Counted from the stretch's first letter, positions 23,102 to 32,340 are shown. The stretch is 48,757 nt of DNA from an uncultured Oscillospiraceae bacterium (GCA_947624985.1 CANQMO010000020.1:1-48757); one strand, 5' to 3'. Numbers and translations: made by a program. The notes: generated by a model not told the origin, from the letters alone.

Positions 23102-25240
23102 TTATGAGACCCAAGCGCCGGAGGCGTTGAAGGTGTAGGTCTTGCCGGCCATGGTCTGGACGCCGGTCAACATCTGGCCGTCGGCGTTGGAGTAGTACCA
23201 CGCGCCGCCCACCTGGTACCAGCCCGTCAGCATCGCTCCGCTGCTGTTCAGATAATACCAAGCCCCGCCGATGTACTGCCAGCCGGTGAGCATGACGCCG
23301 CTGGCGTTGGAGTAGTACCACCGGCCGCCCACCTGGTACCAGCCCGTGGCCATGGCTCCCGAGCCGTTCAGGTAATACCAGTCGCCGTCTATGTACTGCC
23401 AGCCTGTCAGCATAGCCCCGCTGGCGTTGGAGTAGTACCACTGGCCGCCTACCTGGTACCAGCCCGTCAGCATCGCTCCGCTGCTGTTCAGATAATACCA
23501 AGCCCCGCCGATGTACTGCCAGCCGGTGAGCATGACGCCGCTGGCGTTGGAATAGTACCACTTACCGCCTACCTGATACCAGCCTGTGCGCATGGCTCCC
23601 GAGGCGTTCAGGTAATACCACGTCCCTCCAATATTCTGCCAGCCGGACATCATGATCCCGCTGGCGTTGAAATAATACCACACGCCGCCGATGTTGGCCC
23701 AGCCCGTGGCCATAGCCCCGCTGGCATTCATGTAATACCATGCGGTGCCCTGGTGCAGCCAGCCGGTCTGCATGACGCCGGAGCTGTTGGAGTAGTACCA
23801 GACCCCATTCACCTGATACCAGCCCGTGGCCATGGCCCCGGAGGCGTTCAGATAATACCACGCACCGCCGAGCTGCTGCCAGCCTGTGAGCATAGCGCCG
23901 CCGGCGTTGAAATAATACCAATCGCCGCCGATCTGCAACCAGCCGGTGACATTCCTGCCGTTACGCCCATAGTACCAGGTGTTGCCCGCCCGATACCAGC
24001 CGTTTTTCGTGGAAGGCGGGGGCGCAAACCCGGGGGCCTGACCCAGGCTTTCAAAGCTGTACTCGTACATCGCCGCATAGGCCTGGGCCGTGGAGCCCTC
24101 ATAGCCCCGGATCGTGGTGACGCCTGGGGCGCCCAGCGTTTGCCGCATCTGAGATATTTCGCAGTTCGGATTTCTGACCGTGATGGTCGTTAAGTGGTAG
24201 CTGGCAAACGCATTATCACCGATGAAGGTCACACTGGAAGGGATGTCCACGCTGGTCAGGCCAGTGCAGCTCCAAAACGCACCAGAGCCAATGGTGGTCA
24301 CGCCGTCCGGGATCGTCACGCCGGTCAGGTTCGTGCATTCGTAAAACGCCCCATTGCCAATGGTGGTCACACCGGAGCCGAGCTCCACGCTGGTCAAACC
24401 GACACAGCCGTAAAAAGCCTCATCGCCGATGGTGGTCACGCTGTCCGGGATCTCTACACCAGTCAGAACGGAACAGCCCCAAAACGCGCTAGCCCCGATG
24501 GTGGTCACGCTGCCGGGGATATCCACAGCAGTCAGGCTGTCGCAAGTTTGAAATGCTGCGTCGCCAATGGTTCTCACACCCTCACCGAGTGTCACGCGGG
24601 TTAGGCCGCAGCCGCGAAACGCGTCGGTGCCAATGGTAGTCACACTGCCCGGGATCGTCACACTTTTTAAGCTGATGCAAAACCGAAACGCGCCATCACC
24701 GATACTGGTCACAGTGCCCGGGATATTTACACTGTTCAGGTCGTTGCATTCATAAAACACCCTATCGCCAATGCTGGTCACTCCGGATCCGATCTCGACC
24801 TTCCGTATGGCGGACTTATCCCAGCCCCCCGCTTCCATGGCGCCCGTGCCGGAGATGGTCAGTGTGCCGTCCTCCGACAGGTTCCAGGTCAGGCCCGAGC
24901 CGCAGGTCCCGGAGCTCTCCGCCGCAGGCACCGGCTCTGCGATCGGCTCCGCCACAGGCGCAGGCTCCCCTAGGGGAGCGGCTTCCTCCGTGGGGGCGGG
25001 TTCCTCAGAGGGGACGGTTTCCTCCGTGGGGACAGGCTCCTCTGTGGGAGCGGGTTCCTCCGTGGGGACAGGCTCCTCTGTGGGAGCGGGTTCCTCTGTG
25101 GGGACGGGCACCTCTGTGGGGGTGGGCGTCTCCGTGGGGGTGGGCGTCTCCGTGGGAGCGTTCTCGTCCGCCAGGGCCGTGACGCCCAGAGACAGGACTG
25201 TCAGCACCGCCAGAAAAAGAGCTGTCAGACGCTTTTTCAT
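23102..25240 (-). CDS. Secreted BspA-like leucine-rich, cell-wall-binding repeat protein B
   Basis: This 712-residue paralogue of protein A has a signal peptide (1-25, cleavage after ALA), strongly repetitive PTETPTPTE / PTEEPAPTEE segments (about 26-95), a longer BspA-type leucine-rich domain (about 130-385, units such as VTTIGDEAFYGCVGLTSVEL) and 15 wall-binding repeats (413-712). It lacks the Cys/His tail of protein A and ends with the last repeat, TYTFNASGAWVS. GGAGG is placed 8 nt before ATG 25240. BspA-type leucine-rich proteins in gut bacteria often bind host matrix or other bacteria; that role is inference here. Confidence 0.9.
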   Translation of the reverse strand: MKKRLTALFLAVLTVLSLGVTALADENAPTETPTPTETPTPTEVPVPTEEPAPTEEPVPTEEPAPTEEPVPTEETVPSEEPAPTEEAAPLGEPAPVAEPIAEPVPAAESSGTCGSGLTWNLSEDGTLTISGTGAMEAGGWDKSAIRKVEIGSGVTSIGDRVFYECNDLNSVNIPGTVTSIGDGAFRFCISLKSVTIPGSVTTIGTDAFRGCGLTRVTLGEGVRTIGDAAFQTCDSLTAVDIPGSVTTIGASAFWGCSVLTGVEIPDSVTTIGDEAFYGCVGLTSVELGSGVTTIGNGAFYECTNLTGVTIPDGVTTIGSGAFWSCTGLTSVDIPSSVTFIGDNAFASYHLTTITVRNPNCEISQMRQTLGAPGVTTIRGYEGSTAQAYAAMYEYSFESLGQAPGFAPPPSTKNGWYRAGNTWYYGRNGRNVTGWLQIGGDWYYFNAGGAMLTGWQQLGGAWYYLNASGAMATGWYQVNGVWYYSNSSGVMQTGWLHQGTAWYYMNASGAMATGWANIGGVWYYFNASGIMMSGWQNIGGTWYYLNASGAMRTGWYQVGGKWYYSNASGVMLTGWQYIGGAWYYLNSSGAMLTGWYQVGGQWYYSNASGAMLTGWQYIDGDWYYLNGSGAMATGWYQVGGRWYYSNASGVMLTGWQYIGGAWYYLNSSGAMLTGWYQVGGAWYYSNADGQMLTGVQTMAGKTYTFNASGAWVS
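23105..24004 (-). repeat. 15 tandem 60-bp wall-binding repeats
   Basis: Same 60-bp unit as in the neighbour gene. Blocks at about 23221-23310 and 23461-23550 are almost identical in DNA, indicating recent duplication or conversion. Confidence 0.92.
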
Positions 25241-25284
25241 ATCTATTTCCTCCGATCCTATGGGTCCGTGATGTAAACCATTAA

Positions 25285-25313
25285 ATTTTATTCCACCTGA
25301 CGAGTGCTGTCAA
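25285..25313 (-). promoter_or_regulatory. Promoter of wall-binding protein B
   Basis: Minus-strand TTGACA (25313-25308), 17-nt spacer, TAAAAT (25290-25285). Confidence 0.85.
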
Positions 25314-25327
25314 CCAGCGGCGCTCAC

Positions 25328-25356
25328 TTGCAATCCATTTGTAAATATTTTATAAT
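25328..25356 (+). promoter_or_regulatory. Promoter of trmB
   Basis: TTGCAA (25328-25333), 17-nt AT-rich spacer, TATAAT (25351-25356). It is divergent from the preceding promoter, 15 bp away. Confidence 0.87.
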
Positions 25357-25389
25357 GAGGCCGCTGACTATCCCCTGGAGGACTTTTAT

Positions 25390-26091
25390 ATGCGAATGCG
25401 CAACAAAAAAAATCTCATCCCCCGCATGGAGCGGTGCTCGGCGGTGCAGGTGTTCGACCCGGCGTCTCTGCGGGGCCGGTGGGCCGGTCTGGTCCCCGGC
25501 TGCGCCCAGGTCCGGGCGGAGATGGGCTGCGGCAAGGGCGCCTTCACCGCCGGCATGGCCCGGCTGGCCCCGGAGGCGCTGATCGTGGCGCTGGAGAAGG
25601 TGCCCAATGCCATGGTCACCGCCATGGAGCTCGTCTGCGCGGAGGAGATAAAAAACGTCCGCTTCATCGACACGGACGTGGCCAATATCCCGGACATCTT
25701 CGCCCCCGGCGAGGTGGATGTCATCTACATCAATTTCCCCGACCCCTGGCCCCGGAAAAGGGAGGCCAAGCACCGGCTCACCGCGCCCCGGTTCCTGGCC
25801 ATGTACTGGGACATCCTGCCCGTGGGCGGGCGCGTGGAGTATAAGACCGACCAGGCATGGCTGTTCGACTGGTCGCTGGAGCAGTTCGCCGCCCTGGGCT
25901 ATGAGCTGCGGGAGGTGACACGTGACCTGCACGGGGCCGGCCCCACGGGCGTCATGACCAATTACGAGGCCCGCTTCCATGAGCAGGGCGTGCCCATCTG
26001 CCGGTGCGTGGCCGTCAAGACCAGAGCGGAACACGCCCCCCTGCCGGAGCCGGTGAAAAAGACCGTCCCGGCGGAGGCCGCCGACCTATGA
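25390..26091 (+). CDS. trmB: tRNA (guanine-N7)-methyltransferase
   Basis: TrmB methylates G46 of tRNAs with S-adenosylmethionine. The 233-residue protein has the SAM-binding block AEMGCGKGAF (44-53) and the family signature INFPDPWPRKREAKHRL, followed by RVEYKTDQ. GGAGG lies 8 nt before ATG 25390. A tail of about 20 residues after the catalytic domain is Pro/Ala-rich. The stop overlaps the next start (ATGA). Confidence 0.96.
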   Translation: MRMRNKKNLIPRMERCSAVQVFDPASLRGRWAGLVPGCAQVRAEMGCGKGAFTAGMARLAPEALIVALEKVPNAMVTAMELVCAEEIKNVRFIDTDVANIPDIFAPGEVDVIYINFPDPWPRKREAKHRLTAPRFLAMYWDILPVGGRVEYKTDQAWLFDWSLEQFAALGYELREVTRDLHGAGPTGVMTNYEARFHEQGVPICRCVAVKTRAEHAPLPEPVKKTVPAEAADL

Positions 26092-27263
26092 GCGGCGCCG
26101 GACGGTCCCGGCTGGCGGCGCCGGACGTGCTGCGGGTGGCCGCCATCTTCCTGGTGGGGTGGTTCCACATCTGGCAGCAGAGCTGGCTGGACCCCAGCTT
26201 CACAGTGGGTGGTCATTATGTAAACCTGCAATCCATCGTCCGCCACGCCTATATGATGGTGGATCTGATGTTGATGCTGTCGGGGTTCCTGCTGGCGCTG
26301 CCGGTGGTCCGGCAGGGGATGCGGCCCATGGGACGGCGGGAGGCCGGACGCTTTTACGCCAGACGGTTCTGGCGCATAGCCCCCAGCTACTACCTGTGCG
26401 TGATACTGACCACGCTGCTGTACGCCATCCCCCGGGGGCTGTACTGGTCCGGCGGGTTTCTGGCCAAGGATCTGATCATGCACTTCACCTTCACCCACAC
26501 CCTGGCCCGGGACACATACCTCTTCTCCCCCACGGCGGCCACGCTCTGGACGCTGGCGGTGGAGGTACAGTTTTATCTCTTCTGGCCGCTGGTCGCCCGG
26601 CTGTTCGCCAAAAAGCCCGGGTGGACCTGCGCGGGGCTCACGGGAGCGGCGCTGGCCTTTCGGCTGTGGGTGGCCGGTCACAGCGACACCACGTTCCTTT
26701 TCAACCAGCTCCCCGCTCAGTTGGACCTCTACGCCTGCGGCATGGGAGCGGCGTGGCTGTATGTGCGTCTGGACCGGGCGGGACGGCCCTCCGTCAAGAT
26801 ACGGCGTTGGCTGGCGCCGGTGGGGATGGTGGCGAGCCTCGTGGTCATGTGCCGGATCATGTCTGTGCAGCCGGTGGGCGATTACGAGGCCATCCGGGCC
26901 GGGCAGATGTTGTACCGGCTGCCGTTGGGGCTGCTGGGCGGCGCGTTTCTGGTGTGCGGCTGTCTCGCCCCGCCGAAGCTGGAGCGGGCGCTGGGCAATC
27001 CCGTCACCCGGGTGCTGGCGGACATCTCTTATAACTTCTACATCTGGCACCAGTTCCTGGCCTGCCGGCTCAAGGACTGGCACATCCCCCCCTATACGGC
27101 GGAGCTTCCCAATCAGGCGTACGAGCAGCCCTGGCAGACCCGGTACACCATCGTGTGCTTCGTCGCCGCTGCGGCGCTGGCCGCCGTGTGTACCTATCTG
27201 TGGGAAAAGCCCATCCAGCGGCTGGTGCAAAAACTGCATGACAAAACGCCTGTGGCCCCGTAG
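26088..27263 (+). CDS. Acyltransferase family 3 membrane protein
   Basis: This 391-residue polytopic protein belongs to the acyltransferase 3 family (PF01757), whose members transfer acetyl or other acyl groups to cell-envelope sugars. Its first helix contains the conserved His of VGWFHIWQQ. FYARRFWRIAPSYYLCVILT and LWTLAVEVQFYLFWPL are characteristic family blocks. About ten membrane segments are visible. ATG 26088 overlaps the trmB stop by 4 nt. The acceptor is unknown. Confidence 0.88.
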   Translation: MSGAGRSRLAAPDVLRVAAIFLVGWFHIWQQSWLDPSFTVGGHYVNLQSIVRHAYMMVDLMLMLSGFLLALPVVRQGMRPMGRREAGRFYARRFWRIAPSYYLCVILTTLLYAIPRGLYWSGGFLAKDLIMHFTFTHTLARDTYLFSPTAATLWTLAVEVQFYLFWPLVARLFAKKPGWTCAGLTGAALAFRLWVAGHSDTTFLFNQLPAQLDLYACGMGAAWLYVRLDRAGRPSVKIRRWLAPVGMVASLVVMCRIMSVQPVGDYEAIRAGQMLYRLPLGLLGGAFLVCGCLAPPKLERALGNPVTRVLADISYNFYIWHQFLACRLKDWHIPPYTAELPNQAYEQPWQTRYTIVCFVAAAALAAVCTYLWEKPIQRLVQKLHDKTPVAP

Positions 27264-27279
27264 GACCACAGGCGCTTTT
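27247..27279 (+). terminator. Terminator overlapping the acyltransferase stop codon
   Basis: CGCCTGTGG (27247-27255) pairs with CCACAGGCG (27266-27274), then CTTTT. The stop codon lies in the loop, and the convergent gene ends at 27282. Confidence 0.75.
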
Positions 27280-27281
27280 CA

Positions 27282-29330
27282 TTACTCAAACAGGTCTTTC
27301 AGCCGCTCCCAGACCGTCTCATCCGGCTCCGGCGTAGGCTCCGGCGCCGCCGGGCTCACCTTCTGGATGGCCGGGGTGCGGATCACGAACTGGACCGCGG
27401 ACACGTTGGTGTTCTTTGGCGAGACGAAGGAGACGATCTCGCCCTCCCCGCCGGTGACGCTTTTCAGAAGCTCGTCGATCTTGTCCTGCACCGCCTGGTC
27501 CATGCCGTCGGTCTTTTCCGCCATCTCAGCGGTGCCGTCGGCCATCTCTCCGGTCCCCGCCCGAAGCTGGGCGACCCCCGCCAGAAGCTCCGCGACCCCG
27601 CTGTTCAGGGCGCCGGCTCCGTTGGTCAGGTCGCCGGTGGCGTCGTAGATACCGGCGATACCGTTCAGCAGCGAAGCGGTGCCGCCGTAAAGCTCCCCGG
27701 CGCCCTCGGCCAGCGTGGCGCTGCCCTGCGCCAGCGCCGCACCCCCGGCGGTGAGCGAGGCCGCGCCGGCGGCGGCGTCCGCCACGCCCTGGACATATGC
27801 CTGGATACCGGCGTCCAGCGTCGCATACTGCCCCACCAGCGTGTCCACATCGCTCTTGGCCCCGGCCAGCACGCCAGGCAGCACGTCCACATGCGCCGCC
27901 AGAGCCGCCGCGGCGCTGCCTATCGCCTCCAGGTCCGTCTCCAGAGCCGCTGCGGCGTCGGCTATCCCCGACATCTGACCCAGCGCGGTGGCAAAACCGG
28001 CATTATTGTTCTGGAGGCCGGTCAGCACGTTTTCCAGCGCCGTCGTATCAGGCGGAGACCCTGCCGTCTTCAGCGTGCTGATGGCCGTTTCCAGTGCGCT
28101 CGCCAGGGCCTCGTAGTTCTGCTGCAAGTCCGTCAGAGACACTATGGCCGTGTTGACGCCGGCCAGACTGGCAGCCAGCGCCCCCGCCTGGGTCTGCACG
28201 CCGGTCAGGACGGTCCGTATCTGTTCCACATCATCGCCGGTCAGGTCCGTTCCGTCCACCGTGGCCTGGACCTGCTGGAGGGCAGAGAGGATCTGGGCCG
28301 AGCCGCCGGTCAGCTCCGCAGACCGTCCGGCCAGCGTATCCAGCCCTGTTTGCAGCTGGACCAGCCCGCCGTTCAGTTCCTGCACCCCCGCGTTCAGCTC
28401 CGCCGCGCCGGTGCTCACGGCATACGCCCCGTCGTTGACGGTGCTGCCGCCGCTTTTCAGCGCCCCCGCTCCGCTCCGCAGACCGGCCGCGCCCTGGCTC
28501 AGTTGTCCGGTACCGGACTGGAGCGCGCCACCGGCGCCGTCCTGTAGTTCGCCCACGCCCTCGTCGATGGCCTGCGCTCCCTGATCCAGCGCCTCGATGG
28601 CGTCCAGAAGCTCCGTCACCTGGGCCATGAGCTCCTCGTCGTCCACCTCCACATCCAGCGCCAGCGGCACGCCGTTGATGGCGATGGGGTCCATGGAAAA
28701 GTCCGTCACCCGGGCCTTTATGTCTATGTCCGCGCCCTTGCCCGGCAAAATGGTGTAGGTCAGCTGCTTGTCGCTGCCCACGTTGGCCGCCGTTGCCCCC
28801 GGCGCTTCCACCTCCGTGCAGCGGTCCCCGTCCAGGGTCACCGACGCCTGTAAGGCGTAGCCCGCGAAAAAGTCCCCGGCGCAGGACGGGTCCTCCCGCA
28901 CCGTGAGAAGTATCTCCAGCTCCCCGCTCATGCCGGCGATCTTATCTGCGGCGACCTCCCGGCCGTCCATCAGATAGCGGATATCGAACCGCCAGGGGAT
29001 GGCCGCGTCCGCCAGTGCGCCCTCGTAGTAGAGCCGTCCGGCCCCGGCCTGGACGGTCACCGTGTCCCCGGAGAGCTCCACCGGGTCCATGGTGGTCATA
29101 TTGCGCACCGCGCTGTACGGGCCGTAGTCCACGATCTGGCCCGGCTCGGCCAGATCGAAGATGTTCACCACGTCCACGGTCTCCACCCGCCCGTTGGGGT
29201 CAAGATTTATGTAAACCACTTCCTCTTTCTCCGCCGGCGCCGCCGGTGCGGCGGCCCGCGCGGCGGGGCACAGGCTCAGCAGCAGCGCGGCGGACAGCGC
29301 GGCCGCCAGAGGTATCTTTGCCGTTTTCAT
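27282..29330 (-). CDS. Exported X-X-X-Leu-X-X-Gly heptad-repeat protein
   Basis: The 682-residue protein has a signal peptide (MKTAKIPLAAALSAALLLSL, cleavage near ARA). A beta-rich N-terminal region follows (about 35-245), then a long region of seven-residue units with Leu and Gly at fixed places, such as GAGELYGGTASLLNGIAGIY (about 255-610), as in YhgE/Pip-like proteins. No C-terminal membrane helix is visible; the protein ends VWERLKDLFE. ATGA overlap ties it to the MMPL transporter, and GGGGGCGG precedes the ATG. The pair probably forms an envelope export or stress complex. Confidence 0.8.
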   Translation of the reverse strand: MKTAKIPLAAALSAALLLSLCPAARAAAPAAPAEKEEVVYINLDPNGRVETVDVVNIFDLAEPGQIVDYGPYSAVRNMTTMDPVELSGDTVTVQAGAGRLYYEGALADAAIPWRFDIRYLMDGREVAADKIAGMSGELEILLTVREDPSCAGDFFAGYALQASVTLDGDRCTEVEAPGATAANVGSDKQLTYTILPGKGADIDIKARVTDFSMDPIAINGVPLALDVEVDDEELMAQVTELLDAIEALDQGAQAIDEGVGELQDGAGGALQSGTGQLSQGAAGLRSGAGALKSGGSTVNDGAYAVSTGAAELNAGVQELNGGLVQLQTGLDTLAGRSAELTGGSAQILSALQQVQATVDGTDLTGDDVEQIRTVLTGVQTQAGALAASLAGVNTAIVSLTDLQQNYEALASALETAISTLKTAGSPPDTTALENVLTGLQNNNAGFATALGQMSGIADAAAALETDLEAIGSAAAALAAHVDVLPGVLAGAKSDVDTLVGQYATLDAGIQAYVQGVADAAAGAASLTAGGAALAQGSATLAEGAGELYGGTASLLNGIAGIYDATGDLTNGAGALNSGVAELLAGVAQLRAGTGEMADGTAEMAEKTDGMDQAVQDKIDELLKSVTGGEGEIVSFVSPKNTNVSAVQFVIRTPAIQKVSPAAPEPTPEPDETVWERLKDLFE

Positions 29331-31402
29331 ACCGCCGCCCCCTTTCGTTTTGCGTGTTTTGGCATCACCCTTCGCCGGCCCATCACCAGCCGGTCCGTCA
29401 TGCTGAGCAGTCCCGGCAGTACCAGCAGCACCGCTCCCAGACTCATCAGCGCCCCTCTGCCCAGCAGCAGACCCAGCTGGGCCAGAAGCTGGTTGGAGGA
29501 CATATACCCCATCAGAAGCCCCACCACCGCCAGCACGCTGCCGGAGGTGAGGATGGACACCGCCGTGTCCGCTACGGTCCGGACCGCCGCCTGCTTCCGG
29601 TCCAGCGTCTGCCGTTCCTCCCGGTAGCGGTCCGTCATCAGGATGGCGTAGTCCACCGTGGCTCCAAGCTGGATGGAGCTGATGATGAGGTAGGTGATGT
29701 AGAAGATGGCCGAGCCCATGAAATAGGGCACCGCCAGATTGAGCCAGATGGCCGTCTCGATGGTCAGCACCAGCAGCACCGGCAGCCACAGCGAGCGCAT
29801 GGTGATGAGCAGCACCAGAAACACCGCCCCGATGGCCACCAGATTCACCTTGGTCAGGTCCGCCGTCACCGTATCCATCAGGTCATAGGTGCTCACGCCG
29901 CCCCCGGCCAGATAGTACGCGCCGGGGTAATACTTCTCCGCCGCGGCCCGGACCGCCTCCACCAGAGCGAAGGTCTCCGGCCCCTCCGGGGGCACGTTCA
30001 CACTGAGCACCATGCGGCTGTAGTCGTCGCTCATAAGCAGCGAGAGCGTGTCCGCGTCCAGATATTCCAGCGGTATCTCCGCCCCGGCCATGTCCACATA
30101 GGAGATGATGCTGGTCACGTTCTCCAATTTATGCAGGTCCCGGGACAGCGCGGCCTGGACGGCGGTGTCCCGGCCTGGGACCATCAGCACATATGTGTCG
30201 CTGCGTCCGAACACCTCCTCGATGGCGGCGGTGTCCCGGCCATAGAGGGAGTCCGGGCTGAACATCTGGGAGGAGCCGTAATAAAACTCGTTGGCGTTGG
30301 AGGCCAGGTATGCCGGTGCGATGATGAGAAGAAACAGCGGCACCGTGATCACCGTCAGCCGCCGGACCAGCCGTCCGAACCCGCCGAACCCCGGCAGCAG
30401 CCGCCGGTGGCGGAGCCGGTCGGCCAGAGGGCATGTGACCAGTATCAGCGCCGGCATGAAGATCAGGGCCGTCACCAGACTGATGGCGATACCCTTGGCC
30501 AGGGCCAGGCCCAGGTCCGCCCCCAGCCGGAAGCGCATCAGCACCAGCGCCAGAAAGCCGATCACGGTGGTCAGGCCGCTGGACAGGATGGAGGACGTGG
30601 ACTTGCACAGCGCCTCCACCATGGCGCTGTTCCGGTCCGGGTCCGCCGCCCGGCACTCCTCGAACCGGTGCAGCAGAAACACGGAATAGTCCAGACTCAC
30701 CGCCATCTGCAAAATGCTGCCGCAGGCGTTGGTGACGAAGGATATCTCCCCGAACATCAGATTGGACCCGCCGTTGACGCCCACCGCCACGCCCAGCCCC
30801 GCCAGCACCAGCAGCGGGTCCAGCCAGGAGCTGGTGGTCAGCGCCAGCACCAGCAGGGCGAAGGCCACGCCGAAAGCGCCGATCAGGCGCACCTCGTCCA
30901 TGGTGCCCGTGGCGGACTCCGTCTGGGACACGGCGCTGCCGGTGGCGGCGCCCCGGTCCCCGATCACGTCCCGTATGCCGGTGACCGCGTTCACATAGTC
31001 CGTGTCCGAGACGGTGACGGTATAGATAGCGTTCCCGTCCCGGTAATAGGTCCGAAGGGCGTCCTGATCCATGGCGGACAGGGGCACGGTCACGGAGGCG
31101 GTGTCGTCCAGCCAGGATACGCTCAGCACGCCCTCCACCTGGCTCAGCCGCTCCTTATATCCCAGCGCCTCCGGGATGGTCACGTCCCGGACCATCACCC
31201 GCACGTTGGGGATACCGCCGGAAAACTCCCGCTCCAGCACCTGGATGGACACAGTGGAGGCGGTGCCGGCGGGCAGGTATTTGTTCACGTCATAGTTGAC
31301 CCGGACCAGGCTCTTCATGGCCACGCCCGCTCCGGTGGCCAGAAGAAAGAGCGCGAGGATGAGCACCCGGCGCTTCACCACCGCCGTATAAAACCGCTTC
31401 AT
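29327..31402 (-). CDS. MMPL/RND family transporter
   Basis: This 691-residue membrane protein has two RND halves, each with one helix, an external domain and five helices. Halves begin at KRRVLILALFLLATGAGVAM and RRLTVITVPLFLLIIAPAYL. The family blocks SLDYSVFLLHRFEE and GATVDYAILMTDRYREER carry the membrane Asp residues used for proton relay. Substrates of such proteins are lipids or hydrophobic compounds. GGAGG precedes ATG 31402; the upstream frame to 31486 covers the promoter and was not used. No TetR-type regulator lies next to it. Confidence 0.9.
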   Translation of the reverse strand: MKRFYTAVVKRRVLILALFLLATGAGVAMKSLVRVNYDVNKYLPAGTASTVSIQVLEREFSGGIPNVRVMVRDVTIPEALGYKERLSQVEGVLSVSWLDDTASVTVPLSAMDQDALRTYYRDGNAIYTVTVSDTDYVNAVTGIRDVIGDRGAATGSAVSQTESATGTMDEVRLIGAFGVAFALLVLALTTSSWLDPLLVLAGLGVAVGVNGGSNLMFGEISFVTNACGSILQMAVSLDYSVFLLHRFEECRAADPDRNSAMVEALCKSTSSILSSGLTTVIGFLALVLMRFRLGADLGLALAKGIAISLVTALIFMPALILVTCPLADRLRHRRLLPGFGGFGRLVRRLTVITVPLFLLIIAPAYLASNANEFYYGSSQMFSPDSLYGRDTAAIEEVFGRSDTYVLMVPGRDTAVQAALSRDLHKLENVTSIISYVDMAGAEIPLEYLDADTLSLLMSDDYSRMVLSVNVPPEGPETFALVEAVRAAAEKYYPGAYYLAGGGVSTYDLMDTVTADLTKVNLVAIGAVFLVLLITMRSLWLPVLLVLTIETAIWLNLAVPYFMGSAIFYITYLIISSIQLGATVDYAILMTDRYREERQTLDRKQAAVRTVADTAVSILTSGSVLAVVGLLMGYMSSNQLLAQLGLLLGRGALMSLGAVLLVLPGLLSMTDRLVMGRRRVMPKHAKRKGAAV

Positions 31403-31436
31403 GCGCTCCCTCCTTTCACCTGACCGGCAGCATTCA

Positions 31437-31464
31437 ATTATACGCTTTTGGGCGAAAAATGCAA
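31437..31464 (-). promoter_or_regulatory. Promoter of the MMPL operon
   Basis: Minus-strand TTGCAT (31464-31459), 16-nt spacer, TATAAT (31442-31437). Confidence 0.75.
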
Positions 31465-31488
31465 TGGACACCGTTTCCGAATGCACAG

Positions 31489-31515
31489 CGGGCGCGCCGC
31501 TGTCCTCGGCGCGCC
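31489..31515. repeat. GC-rich hairpin between toxin gene and MMPL promoter
   Basis: GGGCGCGCCG (31489-31498) pairs with CGGCGCGCCC (31506-31515). It lies 20 bp past the toxin stop without a T-run on that strand; it could end or protect the toxin mRNA. Confidence 0.6.
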
Positions 31516-31534
31516 CTGCGATTTCGTTTTTCGG

Positions 31535-32101
31535 TCATCTGAAAACAAGCCGGTCGATATCCTCATAGGACCAGAACTCATTCTGATAGAAGGTCAGGTT
31601 ATTCTTGTGCCTCCGGCATATACGGAACAGTTTGTTCGTGTTGTCATAGATATGGCAAATATCGCAGAGCATTAAAAACGCCGGGATATTGGCGCGGGAC
31701 TTCCAGTAACGTTTGACCACTTTCTCTTCCGGAACATCGTGCTTCCCGCCGATCACCCGCGCCTTCACCCGCGCTACATTCAATAGCGGGTCACAAGTCA
31801 GGATATAGTAGCCCCGAACAAAGTATCCCTTTTCTTTCGCCTTGCGCAGCAGCTTCATCTTTCTGGGCGATGAGAGTACCGTTTCAAAGGTGAATGTCTC
31901 ACCCCGCTCGAGGTGATCATACATGCTCTTCTCCGCCAGCACGGCCGCATCATACGCCGTCAGTCCCTGTTCGGCCTGGATATCGTCCGCGTTTATGTAG
32001 TCGCCCTTTATCCACTCATCGCCTGTGATAGTAGATTTGCCGGACCCATTTGGCCCGGCAAAAACCACGATCTCCGGTTTTTTCTCACTCTCCATCGACA
32101 T
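31535..32101 (-). CDS. Zeta toxin-like P-loop kinase
   Basis: This 188-residue protein has Walker A GPNGSGKST (16-24), INADDI, TFTFETVLSS and a VKARVIGGKHDVPEEKVVKR segment, the layout of small zeta-toxin family kinases. Classical zeta toxins phosphorylate UDP-N-acetylglucosamine and block wall synthesis; the substrate of this subgroup is unproven. Its start was placed at ATG 32101, inside the 3' end of the upstream small gene (17-bp overlap); ATG 32095 is an alternative. Composition is less GC-rich than most neighbours. It pairs with the 65-residue gene upstream as a probable toxin-antitoxin module. Confidence 0.8.
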   Translation of the reverse strand: MSMESEKKPEIVVFAGPNGSGKSTITGDEWIKGDYINADDIQAEQGLTAYDAAVLAEKSMYDHLERGETFTFETVLSSPRKMKLLRKAKEKGYFVRGYYILTCDPLLNVARVKARVIGGKHDVPEEKVVKRYWKSRANIPAFLMLCDICHIYDNTNKLFRICRRHKNNLTFYQNEFWSYEDIDRLVFR

Positions 32102-32282
32102 ACACCCGACGATCCCCGGGATACTCCAGGTATGCCTGCCTGCGCTGGGCATCATACCGGGCAACGGGATGCCCCGACTGCTTGCTCGTCCGTACAGCAT
32201 TCTGCACCGCACGGGAAAAGCTGCGGGTCATTTTGTCTGTCTGTCCTGCCCGGCAAGCGCGCGTCGTCTTTGTGCTGGCCAT
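32085..32282 (-). CDS. Small basic protein, putative antitoxin of the zeta-like toxin
   Basis: The 65-residue protein is rich in Arg, Lys and Thr; its C-terminal part, VARYDAQRRQAYLEYPGDRR, resembles small proteins found upstream of zeta-like toxins. It is not similar to the helical epsilon antitoxin. It overlaps the toxin start and precedes it, the usual antitoxin-first order. ATG 32282 has GAAGGGTGG in front; the open frame to 32369 runs across the promoter and was rejected. Confidence 0.65.
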   Translation of the reverse strand: MASTKTTRACRAGQTDKMTRSFSRAVQNAVRTSKQSGHPVARYDAQRRQAYLEYPGDRRVYVDGE

Positions 32283-32340
32283 ATCCACCCTTCTCCGTTT
32301 CATTCCGGACGGTCTGACTGTTACCTCTATCGTTATGGTA

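Noticed and set aside
23105-24004. Possible CRISPR array because of regular 60-bp repeats
   Set aside because: The repeats are contiguous, coding, without unique spacers, and encode wall-binding motifs. No cas genes are present.
29015-31423. 802-codon open frame antisense to the MMPL and heptad-repeat genes
   Set aside because: Composition is dominated by His, Arg, Gln, Gly and Pro, typical of a mirror frame. It crosses two well-supported genes.
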